DNA of 64,000 nucleotides from Tannerellaceae bacterium (GTDB lineage Bacteria; Bacteroidota; Bacteroidia; Bacteroidales; Tannerellaceae): NCBI GenBank assembly GCA_021201295.1, contig JAJQFE010000016.1, positions 1 to 64,000 of the forward strand, read 5' to 3'. Shown piece by piece: positions 19,995 to 29,898 of this stretch (position 1 is its first letter; each line of letters starts with the position of its first letter). The notes under the pieces were generated by a model. It saw only the letters and a program-made list of their open reading frames with translations, ran no database searches and was not told where the DNA came from. The position numbers and the translations under genes were made by a program.

Positions 19995-20094
19995 ATGTTC
20001 CGGTTCATTAAAAATAGTATCTTAGTATGTAACAAGAACTTTTTCAGGTTTGTTTTCAGCCTGTAAACCGGACGGATAAATAAAAAATAAATCC

Positions 20095-20562
20095 TTATAA
20101 GTGGATATGGAAAGCGGTAGTGTGTTTTAATTCATTCAGAACAAAAGAACTTTGCATTTTTACGATTCCTTTGACTTTAGTGATCTTTTTCATTACAAAT
20201 TCATCATAGGATTCCAGATCCCTGACTACTACTTTCAGAAAGAAATCATGAATACCACCGATTGAATAACATTCCATAATTTCATCAATATGTTTGATAT
20301 CTTCTAAGAATTGCTGGATGTGTTCTTCATTATGTACAGCTAACGAAACATTACAAAAAACAACTAAAGGCAAGCCTACTTTCTTGTTATCTATGATCGC
20401 TACATAATTTTTTATATAGCCATCCTTTTTCAGTCTTTTGATCCGCTCATAAATAGGCGTCTTGGAAATATGTAATTCTTCTGATAATTCTTTCATATTT
20501 ACTTTGGCATTTTTTTGTAATGCCTGTAAGATCTCAATATCTGTTTTATCCAATCCTGCCAT
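20095..20562 (-). CDS. Lrp/AsnC-family transcriptional regulator
   Basis: A 155-residue Lrp-type regulator. An N-terminal HTH (DKTDIEILQALQKNAKVNMK to TPIYERIKRLKKDGYIKNY) is followed by the RAM effector domain (residues 70-150, with GGIHDFFLKVVVRDLESYD). Such proteins sense amino acids and often control a divergently transcribed transporter. Here the divergent neighbour is a DMT-family exporter gene, so amino-acid export control is a reasonable inference. Confidence 0.9.
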   Translation of the reverse strand: MAGLDKTDIEILQALQKNAKVNMKELSEELHISKTPIYERIKRLKKDGYIKNYVAIIDNKKVGLPLVVFCNVSLAVHNEEHIQQFLEDIKHIDEIMECYSIGGIHDFFLKVVVRDLESYDEFVMKKITKVKGIVKMQSSFVLNELKHTTAFHIHL

Positions 20563-20654
20563 AGTAATTTTTCCTGTTTAAAGAGTTTAAAATAGTTTGG
20601 GATAGGAAACTTTCCTTCTATATATTCAAATATAGGAATATTATCTTATTTAAT

Positions 20655-20693
20655 TTTGGTTTGTAGGATATATTTCCAAACTGCCTACCTTTG
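20655..20693 (+). promoter_or_regulatory. Promoter of the DMT transporter gene
   Basis: TACCTTTG (-7) at 20686-20693 is a perfect match. TTTG sequences at 20655-20658 and 20660-20663 are candidate -33 elements, the nearer one 22 bp upstream. The region also lies between this gene and the divergent Lrp regulator, so an Lrp site is expected here. Confidence 0.6.
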
Positions 20694-20736
20694 TACAAAC
20701 CTGTAAGCATTATGTTCATTTAACAGACCTATAGTT

Positions 20737-21641
20737 ATGGCAACTAAAGAAAAACTTACCCATACATTCTTGTATCATATAATGGCTGTTCTGACGGTCT
20801 CTATCTGGGGTGTTACTTTTGTGTCTACCAAAGTCCTTATTAATCATGGGTTAACTCCTGTAGAAATCCTGTTTTACCGGTTTGTTTTGGCCTATGGTTG
20901 TATCTGGTTTATTTCTCCCCGCCGAATATTTGCAAAAAGTTGGCATGATGAAGGTTTATTTGTCTTGTGTGGTCTTTGCGGAGGATCTCTTTATTTCATT
21001 GCGGAAAATACAGCCTTAGGAATTACCCTTGCTTCCAATGTCTCTTTAATAATTTGTACTACTCCGATTCTCACAGCCTTTATACTCTATCTGTTCAGAA
21101 AAACGGAAGAATTAACCCGGAATCTGATCCTGGGATCCTTACTGGCTTTGGGCGGGGTAGCTTTAGTTGTATTTAATGGTCGTTTTATTTTAAAGATTAA
21201 TCCTTTAGGGGATATCTTGACTCTGGTTGCTGCTTTAATGTGGGCTTTTTATTGCCTGATATTAAAACAACTCGATACCCATTATCCTACTTTACTGATT
21301 ACCCGTAAAGTCTTTTTTATGGGGTAGTTACCTTGATCCCTTTCCTACCCTTTTATCCGGTACGATTTGATACAGCTCTTCTGTTCCAGCCAGTCGTCTT
21401 TCTGAACCTGCTTTTCCTGGGAGTGATTGCTTCTATGGTCTGTTATATTATGTGGAATACAGCCGTAAAACAGCTGGGTGCTATCTATACAACAAATTAT
21501 ATCTATATTGTCCCCCTGGTTACTTTAATTACCTCTGCTTGGATTATTGATAAAAAAATCACAGGGATTGCTTTGGCAGGATGCTTGCTTATTCTCTGCG
21601 GAGTCTATCTGGCGGAGAGAAAAGTTAAACAAATACGGTAG
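20737..21641 (+). pseudogene. EamA/DMT-family transporter, one frameshift
   Basis: The reconstructed protein of about 300 residues has the ten-helix, two-repeat DMT/EamA plan: VSIWGVTFVSTKVLI in the first repeat and GVIASMVCYIMWNTAVKQLG in the second. These proteins export amino acids or other metabolites. The frame changes in a T6 run at 21313-21318; adding one T gives the continuous ITRKVFFYGVVTLIPFLPF. It is divergent from an Lrp-type regulator, a common pairing. Confidence 0.8.
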
Positions 21642-21673
21642 CGGCTTGTTTTTATTGTAATAAATAATAATGC

Positions 21674-23455
21674 ATGTCTCTGTCTCAGCTGTTTTTAAAT
21701 ATTGCACCCTATGTAAAACCCTATCGCTGGTTAGTTATACTTACACTTATTCTGATACTGATCGGTTCTTTTACTGCACAGATAAATGCCTGGGTACTAA
21801 GATATACGGTAGACCAGATCAGTAATCTGCTGCAAGCAGGAAAAGGGTTACAGGAAGGGATGTCTATTCTTGTTTTTATTTCTGTGGTCCTCATATCAAA
21901 AGAGATTCTGAATTCCTTCATTACTTTTGGCCAGAATTATTATGGCGAGAAACTCCGGATCTTTGTTTCCCGGGATCTTGCCCAGAAAGTTGTTGATAAA
22001 ATACTTACCTATAAACTGGCTTTTTATACTTCCGGAGGGAATCAACCCGGTAAACTTCAGATCCGGATTGACCGGGGAATAGAAAGTATTACCCGGATGG
22101 TACAAAATTTCTTTATTGATATCCTCCCTCTCTTTGCCAGCTCAGTAGTAGCTTTACTGATGATGTTCAATGCCAATTTTTATGTGGGATTAGTAGGATT
22201 GTGCAATGTCCCTTTCTATTTTTATGTGAGTATATTGCAGGCTAATAAATTAAAAGGAGCACGCCGGAGTATCCGGGAACTACGGGAAAATAAGAGTCAG
22301 GGAATTTTGGGTATCTTGGAATCCATTACTGTCATCAAGTCGTTTATCCGGGAAGATATAGAAAGTGAGAAACAGTTAGGATTGCAATTGTCATTAACAG
22401 CCGCCCAGTTACGTACGCGTAAGATCAGTTTTTTATTTGATGGCATAAAAAGTTTTATTGAACAGATCGGAGTCGTATTGATTATTATCCTTACCGCCTA
22501 TTTCGTACTAACAGGAGTAATGACCATCGGTGCCATAATGTTCCATATCCTTCTCTTTAATAATGTCACTGCTCCGATTCGCCAGTTGCACCGTATTTAT
22601 GACCAGATGAACGATGCCCTGATTTATTCGGAAGGCTTTTTCGATATATTAAAAGCTGATGAACAGACAGAACAGTCAGGATATTATATATCTCCTGAAG
22701 TGAAAGGAAAATTTAATATCCGGAACGTCTGTTTCACCTATTCGGATAACGATGAACCTACTTTATTCCATATCAATATGGACATTCTCCCCGGTAGAAT
22801 TACAGCTTTGGTAGGTTTATCAGGAGCGGGAAAAAGTACATTAATTAATTTGCTGGATAAATTTTATCATCCGGATTCCGGAGAGATACTACTGGATGAT
22901 GTATCCCTGGAAGATTACGATATGGAATTCCTACGGGATAATATTGGACTGGCACTGCAAAAGAACCATATTTTTAACGGAACCATAGAGGAAAATATCC
23001 GTTATGGGAATCCGGACGCCACCTATGAGCAGGTAGTGGAAGCTGCTAAACAATCCTATATCCATGAACAGATCATGACTCTACCGCATAAATATGAAAC
23101 TTCTGCTCTTTCCCTTTCGGGCGGACAACAGCAGAAAATTGCTATTGCCCGTATGTTTTTGAAAAATCCTCCCATCATCTTTCTCGATGAACCGACAGCC
23201 AGCCTCAATGCAATTTCAACAGAGCAGATCAAAAATAGTCTGGATGCCATTAAAAAGAACCGGACAGTAATTATTATCTCCTATAGTATATCACAGATCA
23301 TTGATTCGGATATTATTTATGTTATGAAAGAAGGACGCGTGGTTGAACGGGGCACTCATGAAGACCTTTATCATATGGAAGGGACCTACAAAAAGATATT
23401 TGATGCTATGGCCCGGAGCCTGAATATTGATAAAATTTCTAAAACATTGGAATAG
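21674..23455 (+). CDS. ABC exporter, fused permease and ATPase
   Basis: The 593-residue half-transporter has a six-helix type-1 exporter membrane domain (residues 1-310) and an ATPase domain. Walker A is GLSGAGKST, the signature is a slightly altered LSLSGGQQQKIAIARM, and Walker B is PPIIFLDEPTAS. The H-loop histidine position reads ISYSIS instead of the usual SHRLS, so the switch His is replaced by Tyr or Ser; this may lower ATPase activity. It probably works as a homodimer exporting a lipid, peptide or drug. It starts 32 bp after the DMT gene and may be co-transcribed. Confidence 0.88.
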   Translation: MSLSQLFLNIAPYVKPYRWLVILTLILILIGSFTAQINAWVLRYTVDQISNLLQAGKGLQEGMSILVFISVVLISKEILNSFITFGQNYYGEKLRIFVSRDLAQKVVDKILTYKLAFYTSGGNQPGKLQIRIDRGIESITRMVQNFFIDILPLFASSVVALLMMFNANFYVGLVGLCNVPFYFYVSILQANKLKGARRSIRELRENKSQGILGILESITVIKSFIREDIESEKQLGLQLSLTAAQLRTRKISFLFDGIKSFIEQIGVVLIIILTAYFVLTGVMTIGAIMFHILLFNNVTAPIRQLHRIYDQMNDALIYSEGFFDILKADEQTEQSGYYISPEVKGKFNIRNVCFTYSDNDEPTLFHINMDILPGRITALVGLSGAGKSTLINLLDKFYHPDSGEILLDDVSLEDYDMEFLRDNIGLALQKNHIFNGTIEENIRYGNPDATYEQVVEAAKQSYIHEQIMTLPHKYETSALSLSGGQQQKIAIARMFLKNPPIIFLDEPTASLNAISTEQIKNSLDAIKKNRTVIIISYSISQIIDSDIIYVMKEGRVVERGTHEDLYHMEGTYKKIFDAMARSLNIDKISKTLE

Positions 23456-23536
23456 AGCTCTTATAATGTATTTTGCCGGTTTTCTGGTTCTTGTAAAATA
23501 TCTAAAGTTTTCAGTCCTCATTAAACTATTTATATC

Positions 23537-23544
23537 TATTTTTG
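23537..23544 (+). promoter_or_regulatory. Promoter -7 element upstream of the Ser/Thr/Asn-rich protein
   Basis: TATTTTTG matches TAnnTTTG, 89 bp before the ATG. A direct repeat GTCGATT occurs twice right after it (23544-23550 and about 23566-23572) and may be a regulator site. Confidence 0.45.
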
Positions 23545-23632
23545 TCGATTAAGTAACGACCTTAGTCGATTTTAGTTGTAGGGAGTAGCAAACCTGCTTA
23601 ATTTTATAAATGAAAAAAGAAAGGAGTGAGGA

Positions 23633-24445
23633 ATGAAGAAATTAGTGATGTTTTTAGGCCTTTTTATATGTTTATGGTTTGTTAGTCCCGTTGCTGCCCA
23701 ACATATCAGCGTAAATGTAAACATAAATCTGGATCGGCAACCTGCCTGAGGTCCTGTAGGATATGATTATGTGGATTTCTACTATTTCCCGGATATTAAT
23801 ATCTACTATGATGTAAATTATGGTATGTTCTATTATCTTTCCGGAAGAAGATGGATTGCTACCCGTTATTTACCGGTAAAATATGCCCGTTATGATTTAT
23901 ATGCTATGTATAAGGTGCCTTTGATTAATGAGATGGACCCCTGGTTGTATAACAGGAATCATAAGAGGATGTATGCCCATTATAAAGGAAACAGGAATCA
24001 GATAGTTATCTACTATGCTAATGATAACAGATATAATAACTACAGGCAGAATCATATCCATTGGATAGATCCGGGTGTAACGGTCAAGAATAATAAGAGT
24101 ATCCCCAGAACTACTACCAGCAGTATCAGCAACAGAGGGACAACCACGCCGACAACCAGCAGCAGTAATAGGAGTACAACTAATAACAGTAGTACCAGAA
24201 CGACAACAACTACTAATAGCGGAAGCAACAGAAGTATGACAAATAGTACAACCAATGGTAGTACGAACAATAACAGCAGTACAAGGACTTCTACTACAAA
24301 TAGTAGTAACAGAAGTTCTACCAATAGTTCTGTAAATAGTACCAGAAACAGTACTACTAATGGTTCGACAACCAACAGTAGTACCCGGAGTTCAACAACC
24401 AACAGTTCAAATAGTAGCAGTAAATCCAATCGTTCAACCCGGTAA
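23633..24445 (+). pseudogene. Secreted protein with Ser/Thr/Asn-rich tail, one nonsense codon
   Basis: ATG at 23633 follows AGGAGTGAGGA, a strong ribosome-binding site for this organism. A signal peptide (MKKLVMFLGLFICLWF to VAAQ) leads into a Tyr-rich globular part (DFYYFPDINIYYDVNYGMFYYL) and then a tail of roughly 110 residues built almost only of Ser, Thr, Asn and Arg (many NSST, TTNSS, RSST words). A TGA at 23747-23749 replaces what is probably a Trp codon (RQPA-stop-GPVGYDY); the frame is otherwise open. A cell-surface or outer-membrane role is likely; the function is unknown. Confidence 0.7.
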
Positions 24446-24506
24446 CTATTAAATAATGAAAGGGATTTAAGGTAAAAAAGATTATTAGGTATTTTCATCG
24501 CTTAAG

Positions 24507-24540
24507 AAACAGCCATCTCAGGCAAAGAGATGGCTGTTTT
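24507..24540 (+). terminator. Terminator
   Basis: A perfect 13-bp stem (AAACAGCCATCTC / GAGATGGCTGTTT) with a 7-nt loop and a following T-run. Confidence 0.9.
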
Positions 24541-24663
24541 ACTTTTTGCTTTTCTATAATAAAGTGTATTTTTTATTTTTATCACACCTTTCGGTTCATA
24601 AACTTTTCTGAACCGGAAATGTTGGGTTAGTAGTACTTAATTTTTATTAAACAAATAGGATAG

Positions 24664-25026
24664 ATGAGAAATAAATGGACGATGATCGTATATGTATGTG
24701 TTTTTCTGTTTGCCTGTAAGGAGCCGGAAAATGTAGAGAAACTGATAGTCGCTTCTGATCCGATAGATTGTATCGGAGTAGCTCCCCAACAATATCTGTT
24801 GGTGAAGTCCGGAGAAGAAACTGAATGGACCTTTTTATATGGTGGGATTGAAGGTTTTGATTACCAACCAGGCTATGAGTATGTGTTAAAAGTACAGGTG
24901 CAAGAAGTGGAAAATCCGGTAGCCGACCAATCCTCCATCCAGTATATATTAATAAAAGTCATTTCAAAAGAGAAGAAAACTTCCGAAAATTTGCCGGTAT
25001 TTCCTTCTCCTGAAGACTATATATGA
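24664..25026 (+). CDS. DUF4377 lipoprotein
   Basis: The 120-residue protein has a short signal with lipobox VFLFAC at Cys18 and a DUF4377 domain: VASDPIDCIGVAPQQYLLVK, then GIEGFDYQPGYEYVLKV and PVADQSSIQYILIKVISK. DUF4377 proteins are small secreted proteins of unknown function, related to domains found in Bacteroidota heat-shock-type (HslJ-like) lipoproteins. It stands alone. Confidence 0.8.
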   Translation: MRNKWTMIVYVCVFLFACKEPENVEKLIVASDPIDCIGVAPQQYLLVKSGEETEWTFLYGGIEGFDYQPGYEYVLKVQVQEVENPVADQSSIQYILIKVISKEKKTSENLPVFPSPEDYI

Positions 25027-25039
25027 TTAAAGTTTGAAA

Positions 25040-25149
25040 TCAGCACACAGCTAACAGATCTGGCAGCGGATAATAAGATGGAAGAGTATAATAGTCTCCT
25101 GAAAATAATCCGTGCAAATCAAGCCTGATCTGTATGATCTGTGTGCTGA
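25040..25149. repeat. Long-range inverted repeat between convergent genes
   Basis: TCAGCACACAG at 25040-25050 pairs exactly with CTGTGTGCTGA at 25139-25149, and CAGATC (25055-25060) with GATCTG (25127-25132) inside it. The RNA could fold into a long branched stem. It may be a terminator for both flanking genes. Confidence 0.5.
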
Positions 25150-25177
25150 GAGACAAATAAAGAATATACCGGTAAAT

Positions 25178-26464
25178 TTATTTTTTGAGTATCTTTTCAA
25201 TAAATGCCCTTTGAGCAATATGTTGTTCCGGGAAAGTCCAGTGTCCGGTTTCCAGAAACAGTTCTAATTCTTTTTCACCAGGGATCACATTGTAAGCTGC
25301 ATACATAGAGGTCGGAGGACAGACTACATCATTATATCCCCAGCAATACCACCCGGGAACCTGCACTCTGCGTGCAAAGTTCACTACATCAAAATAAGCT
25401 AATGTCTCCACTTCATTAGGCGCCGGTTTTCTGTGAAGGAAATAATGAGGCCATCCTTCGGCACGGTTATTCAGGTACCCGGCGTAATCACACATCGCCG
25501 GGTAAAAAGCGGCCAGAAATTTAATACGGGAATCCAGTCCGGCAGTAACAATAGATAAAGCACCTCCCTGGCTGCCACCTGTTACACCCACAGTCTCCCC
25601 GTTAAACTCCGGCAACTGGTAAATAAAATCAACCGCACGTACACAACCTAAATACACTCTTTTGTAATAATGTGCATCCCTGTCATTCATATTGAAAAAG
25701 AAATATCCGCTTAACGGACCGTCATTCAGGTTATCATATATATCCTGATTCATATTCACAGGTACACCATGGATGCCGATCTCCAGAGAAATTACCTCAT
25801 CTCCGTAGTTGCTTCCCGAATAAGGCCGGATACCTGCACCCGGTACCTGCAGGATCGCCGGATAAGTCCCTGATTTCTTAGGGGTCATAAGAATTCCATA
25901 GATCCGTGAACCCGGTTTTTCATTTTGAAAACTTATATGATACACATTTTGTGTTTCCGTACATTTTTCAGGAATAAGCACCATTTTAGAATCTAAAGCT
26001 ACCTTACGTGCTTCTTCTATGGCATTTCTCCAGAAAGAATCAAAATCAGCCGGATCCTGGGTAATAGGTTGAATCTGAGTTTCATTATATGCAACAGTAG
26101 CTAAACCTTCATAATTTCTTCCATCTACTTTGGCAACTACGCGGCAACGTAAAAAACCAGGTTCCTTCATAGAAGATTTCAGCGTAAGTTTCCCATCTTT
26201 TAAAACTACATTTTCTTTTTTCTCCGAAGGAAAATATTCAGGACCCAATTCATAATCCACCACTACATCTTTCAGCAGGTTTTCATTTTTTAAGACCTGA
26301 ATAGTAAAAGTTGCCTGTTGACCGGACTGATATTTCCAGTCCATATGGTCCGGAGATACGATAACCGTTACTACTCTGTGTTGAGGCGGGGGTTGGGCAA
26401 CTAATCGCATTGTTGACAGTAGACATCCCAACAATAAGCATACATTAAAAAGTAATCTTTTCAT
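25178..26464 (-). CDS. CE7-type acetyl esterase (acetylxylan esterase family)
   Basis: The protein of 428 residues starts at the ATG at 26464, which gives a clean signal peptide (MKRLLFNVCLLLGCLLST to LVAQ); an ATG nine residues upstream is possible. After a beta-sandwich N-terminal domain there is an alpha/beta-hydrolase of the AXE1/CE7 family: GGSQGG nucleophile elbow, YPAMCDY, the acid in WGYNDVVCPP and the catalytic His in ETGHW. CE7 enzymes deacetylate xylo-oligosaccharides and cephalosporins. It is probably periplasmic. No polysaccharide-utilisation genes surround it. Confidence 0.85.
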   Translation of the reverse strand: MKRLLFNVCLLLGCLLSTMRLVAQPPPQHRVVTVIVSPDHMDWKYQSGQQATFTIQVLKNENLLKDVVVDYELGPEYFPSEKKENVVLKDGKLTLKSSMKEPGFLRCRVVAKVDGRNYEGLATVAYNETQIQPITQDPADFDSFWRNAIEEARKVALDSKMVLIPEKCTETQNVYHISFQNEKPGSRIYGILMTPKKSGTYPAILQVPGAGIRPYSGSNYGDEVISLEIGIHGVPVNMNQDIYDNLNDGPLSGYFFFNMNDRDAHYYKRVYLGCVRAVDFIYQLPEFNGETVGVTGGSQGGALSIVTAGLDSRIKFLAAFYPAMCDYAGYLNNRAEGWPHYFLHRKPAPNEVETLAYFDVVNFARRVQVPGWYCWGYNDVVCPPTSMYAAYNVIPGEKELELFLETGHWTFPEQHIAQRAFIEKILKK

Positions 26465-26607
26465 ACAGTGATTTTTAGTATTTATCATCAAATGTTAGAT
26501 TCATAAAACGGTAAATAAAGGAGTTAAGTCGTTTTGAGGATTTTTTTTGCCGGATTACCGGCTCCTTAACTCCTTGAACTGTTAACAGAAATAGAAAGGA
26601 TCTTCTG

Positions 26608-27561
26608 TTATAACTCCTGAAGTATTTTTTTCAGGACAGTCTGGGCTGAAATTTCCCGGTTTGCTGCTTCCTGTATGACAATACTCTGAGGACTTTTTAT
26701 CACATCATCAGTAACGATCATATTACGCCGCACAGGAAGACAGTGCATAAAATAGGCATTATTGGTAAGAGCCATTTTATCCGTATCCACTGTCCAGCTA
26801 CGATCCGTACTCAATACTTTCCCATAATTCGGATCTGCATACGCGGCCCAGTTTTTGGCATAAATAAAATCGGCTCCTTGAAATGCTTTTTTCTGGTCAT
26901 ATTCCACACAGGCATTACCCACAAAAACAGGGTCCAGTTCATACCCTTCTGGATGGGTAATCACAAAATCATGGTCAGTAGCATTCATCCACTCCGCAAA
27001 ACTATTAGGTACTGCCTGTGGAAGAGCTTTAGGATGAGGTGCCCAGGTAAGTACTACTTTAGGACGGGCTGTTTTTTTATATTCCTCAATCGTAATCAGG
27101 TCGGCAAAGCTCTGCAAAGGATGACGGGTAGCCGCTTCCATACTAAATACCGGACGACCGGAATACTGAATGAACTGATTCAGGATCATTTCATTATAAT
27201 CCTCTTCTTTATTTTCAAAACGGGCAAAAGAACGGACGCCGATTATATCACAATAACAACCCATCACAGGGATAGCTTCTAAAAGATGTTCCGGTTTATC
27301 ACCATCCATAATCACACCATGCTCCGTTTCCAGCTTCCATGCTCCCTGGTTTACGTCCAGCACCATCGTGTTCATACCCAGGTTCATCGCTGCTTTTTGG
27401 GTACTGAGCCGGGTTCGCAGGCTGGAATTAAAGAAAATCATCAGTAAAGTTTTATTTTTACCTGATTCCGTGAACTGAAACCGGTCTTTTTTTATTTCAA
27501 AAGCCTCTTTTAAGGCTTGCTGTAAATCGCCTAAATCTTGTACACAAGTGAAATTTCTCAT
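26608..27561 (-). CDS. argF': N-succinylornithine carbamoyltransferase
   Basis: The 317-residue protein belongs to the transcarbamylase family, with a carbamoyl-phosphate loop FFNSSLRTRLST in place of STRTR and the ornithine loop MHCLPVRRN. It matches the Bacteroides-type ArgF', which works on N-succinyl-L-ornithine in the arginine pathway. Residue 90 is Pro (GDKPEHLLEA); in the characterised family Pro90 selects the succinylated substrate, while Glu in this place gives an acetylornithine enzyme. It is the last gene of the acs-proB-proA run, 20 bp after proA, linking proline and arginine synthesis. Confidence 0.92.
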   Translation of the reverse strand: MRNFTCVQDLGDLQQALKEAFEIKKDRFQFTESGKNKTLLMIFFNSSLRTRLSTQKAAMNLGMNTMVLDVNQGAWKLETEHGVIMDGDKPEHLLEAIPVMGCYCDIIGVRSFARFENKEEDYNEMILNQFIQYSGRPVFSMEAATRHPLQSFADLITIEEYKKTARPKVVLTWAPHPKALPQAVPNSFAEWMNATDHDFVITHPEGYELDPVFVGNACVEYDQKKAFQGADFIYAKNWAAYADPNYGKVLSTDRSWTVDTDKMALTNNAYFMHCLPVRRNMIVTDDVIKSPQSIVIQEAANREISAQTVLKKILQEL

Positions 27562-27581
27562 TGTCTCGATTGCTTTTATTT

Positions 27582-28832
27582 TTATTTATTTCTGATCTGC
27601 CCGTTCCCTTCTATAATGTATTTATAGGTATTCAATTCTTCTAATGCCATAGGGCCACGGGCATGAAGTTTCTGGGTACTGATTCCTATTTCTGCTTCCA
27701 GGCCAAATTGTGCACCATCTGTAAAAGCTGTGGATACATTCGCATATACACAGGCTGCATCTACGGATTGTTCAAAGATCCGGATTGCTTCCCGGGATTC
27801 ACTGATAATACATTCACTATGTCTGGAACTATAAGCAGCAATATGGTCTAATGCTTCATCTATGCTCTGTACCGTACGAATACTCATCTTATAGTCCAGG
27901 AATTCCGTACCAAAACTTTCCGGAGTAGCTTGTTGTAATAACTCTTCCGGATAATTCCCTGTAAGTATGGCATACGCTGCTTCATCTGCATAAACAATCA
28001 CCTGGCTTTCCTGAAGTTTTTCACACAATGCCGGAAGATCACTGATCCGTTCATGATGGATAATAAGGCAATCCAAAGCATTACAGACACTGACCCAGCG
28101 GGTTTTGGCATTGTGGATGATCTCACGCCCTTTGTTTATATCTCCCTCTTTATCAAAATAGGTATGGCAGATTCCGGCACCTGTTTCAATAACTGGTACC
28201 CGGGCATGCTCCCGTACATAATGAATTAAATCACTACTGCCACGTGGAATGATCAGGTCTACCAGACCGACTGCATTCAGGAGGGTAGCAGTGGCCTCCC
28301 GGCCCGGAGGCAAGAGAGTACATATGGCAGGATTTACCTGGTGTTTTTTTAATACAGTATGAATAATCCCTGTTAAGGCTTTGTTGGAATGGTTTGCATC
28401 AGAACCACCTTTCAGAATACAGGCATTGCCGCTTTTCAGGCAAAGGGAAAATACATCAAATGTCACATTCGGCCGGGCCTCATAGATAATACCAATCACT
28501 CCAAAAGGTACATGTATCTTTCGTATAGTCATTCCATTCGGCCGGGAAACCTGGCAGATCTCCTTTCCTACAGGAGAGGGAAGAGCGGCAACACTTTTCA
28601 TATCTTCAGCAATCCCTACCAGACGGTCAGCCGTCAGTTTCAAACGGTCATATTTAGGATGGTCCGGATCCATACGGCTCAGATCCCTGGCATTTTCAGT
28701 AAGAATATAGTCTGTCTGTTTAATCAGGGCATCCGCAATATCATTCAGGATTGCGTCAACCGTCCGGTCATCCAGCATCAGTAATTCTCTGGAAGCTATC
28801 TGCGCCTGAACTAATAATTCTTTTATATCCAT
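27582..28832 (-). CDS. proA: Glutamate-5-semialdehyde dehydrogenase
   Basis: The 416-residue NADPH-dependent enzyme reduces gamma-glutamyl phosphate to the semialdehyde, the second step of proline synthesis. Family landmarks: [32 protein letters not shown], the strongly conserved [12 protein letters not shown], the region of the catalytic Cys in [10 protein letters not shown] and [13 protein letters not shown]. It lies 11 bp downstream of proB and is intact. Confidence 0.96.
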   Translation of the reverse strand: MDIKELLVQAQIASRELLMLDDRTVDAILNDIADALIKQTDYILTENARDLSRMDPDHPKYDRLKLTADRLVGIAEDMKSVAALPSPVGKEICQVSRPNGMTIRKIHVPFGVIGIIYEARPNVTFDVFSLCLKSGNACILKGGSDANHSNKALTGIIHTVLKKHQVNPAICTLLPPGREATATLLNAVGLVDLIIPRGSSDLIHYVREHARVPVIETGAGICHTYFDKEGDINKGREIIHNAKTRWVSVCNALDCLIIHHERISDLPALCEKLQESQVIVYADEAAYAILTGNYPEELLQQATPESFGTEFLDYKMSIRTVQSIDEALDHIAAYSSRHSECIISESREAIRIFEQSVDAACVYANVSTAFTDGAQFGLEAEIGISTQKLHARGPMALEELNTYKYIIEGNGQIRNK

Positions 28833-28843
28833 TTTCCAGTTTG

Positions 28844-29898
28844 TTAATCCAGGTATAAATAATCATAATGAATAAAGGGTTTCAGATCCCGCTGCCCGAT
28901 CAGCCGGTTAGCCTCTGCACTGTCATAACCAGCCCGTCCTACGCCTAACTGGTTCCCCTGCTCATCAAATATCTTTACAATATCATCTTTTCAAAATCTC
29001 CTGCCAACCTGGTCACACCTACTAACAGGATACTCGTTGCTTTAGGCGCCAGTAACGCTTCCGCAGCTCCTGAGTTGATATGAACTTCACCTTTGGCAAA
29101 CCCTTCGGAATGAGCGATCCATTTTTTTACACTGCTAACCGGTTTAGAAGCCGGTTTGAAAAGAGTATAGATCACTTTTTGCTCCTGCGTCAGCAGGTCA
29201 TACATGATATTTTCTTTTTTCCCATTGGCAACAATAACCGCAATTCCTTCTTCTGCTACTTTTTGGGCAATACTACATTTCGTGAGCATACCACCCCTTC
29301 TGAAAGAGGATTTGCTGGTCCGCACAAATGCGGAAAGGTCTTCCTTGCCTCCTTCTATTTCCCGGATCACAAAGGCTTCCGGATCACTGGGGTCACCGTT
29401 ATAGATACCATCCACATTACTTAAAATAATCAGGGCATCCATATCCATCATAGCAGCTATCAGTCCTGATAACTCGTCATTATCCGTAAACATCAGTTCT
29501 ATCACAGAGATGGTATCATTCTCATTTACAATAGGGATCACATGGTTGTCCAGCATAACCTCCATGCAGTGCTTCTGGTTGAGATAATGCGTGCGGCTAC
29601 CAAAGTTCTCTTTTGTAGTTAATACCTGTCCGCAGGTAATCCCATGCTCCCGGAACAATTCATAATAACGGTTGATCAGTTTTGCCTGTCCGACCGCAGA
29701 AAAAAGCTGTCTGGCAGAGACCGCATCCAGCTTTTTCCCGGGTTTGATTTCGCTACGTCCGGAAGCCACTGCCCCGGATGATACCAATACTATTTCAATC
29801 CCCTTTTTATGTAACTCTGCAACCTGGTCCACCAGGGCAGACATACGGGTTATATCTAATGTGCCGTCCTGACGGGTTAAGACATTACTCCCGATCTT
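28844..29898 (-). pseudogene. proB: Glutamate 5-kinase, frameshift and missing start
   Basis: This is the first enzyme of proline synthesis, phosphorylating glutamate. The amino-acid kinase fold shows LVSSGAVASGR, NENDTIS, FTDNDELSGLIAA and RRGGMLTK. The conserved N-terminus KIGSNVLTRQDGTLDITR is encoded upstream of the ATG at 29844 but the frame has no start codon before a stop, and it overlaps the end of the acyl-CoA synthetase gene by about 14 bp. At the 3' end a T4 run (28988-28991, plus strand) must be one base longer to read the remaining PUA-like part (EKDDIVKIFDEQGNQLGVGR) to the stop at 28844. Proline would otherwise be an auxotrophy. Confidence 0.85.

Noticed and set aside
24052-24498. 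Minus-strand frame opposite the Ser/Thr/Asn-rich tail (Leu/Val-rich)
   Set aside because: It is the antisense shadow of a low-complexity repeat region; the poly-Leu composition follows directly from the sense codons.
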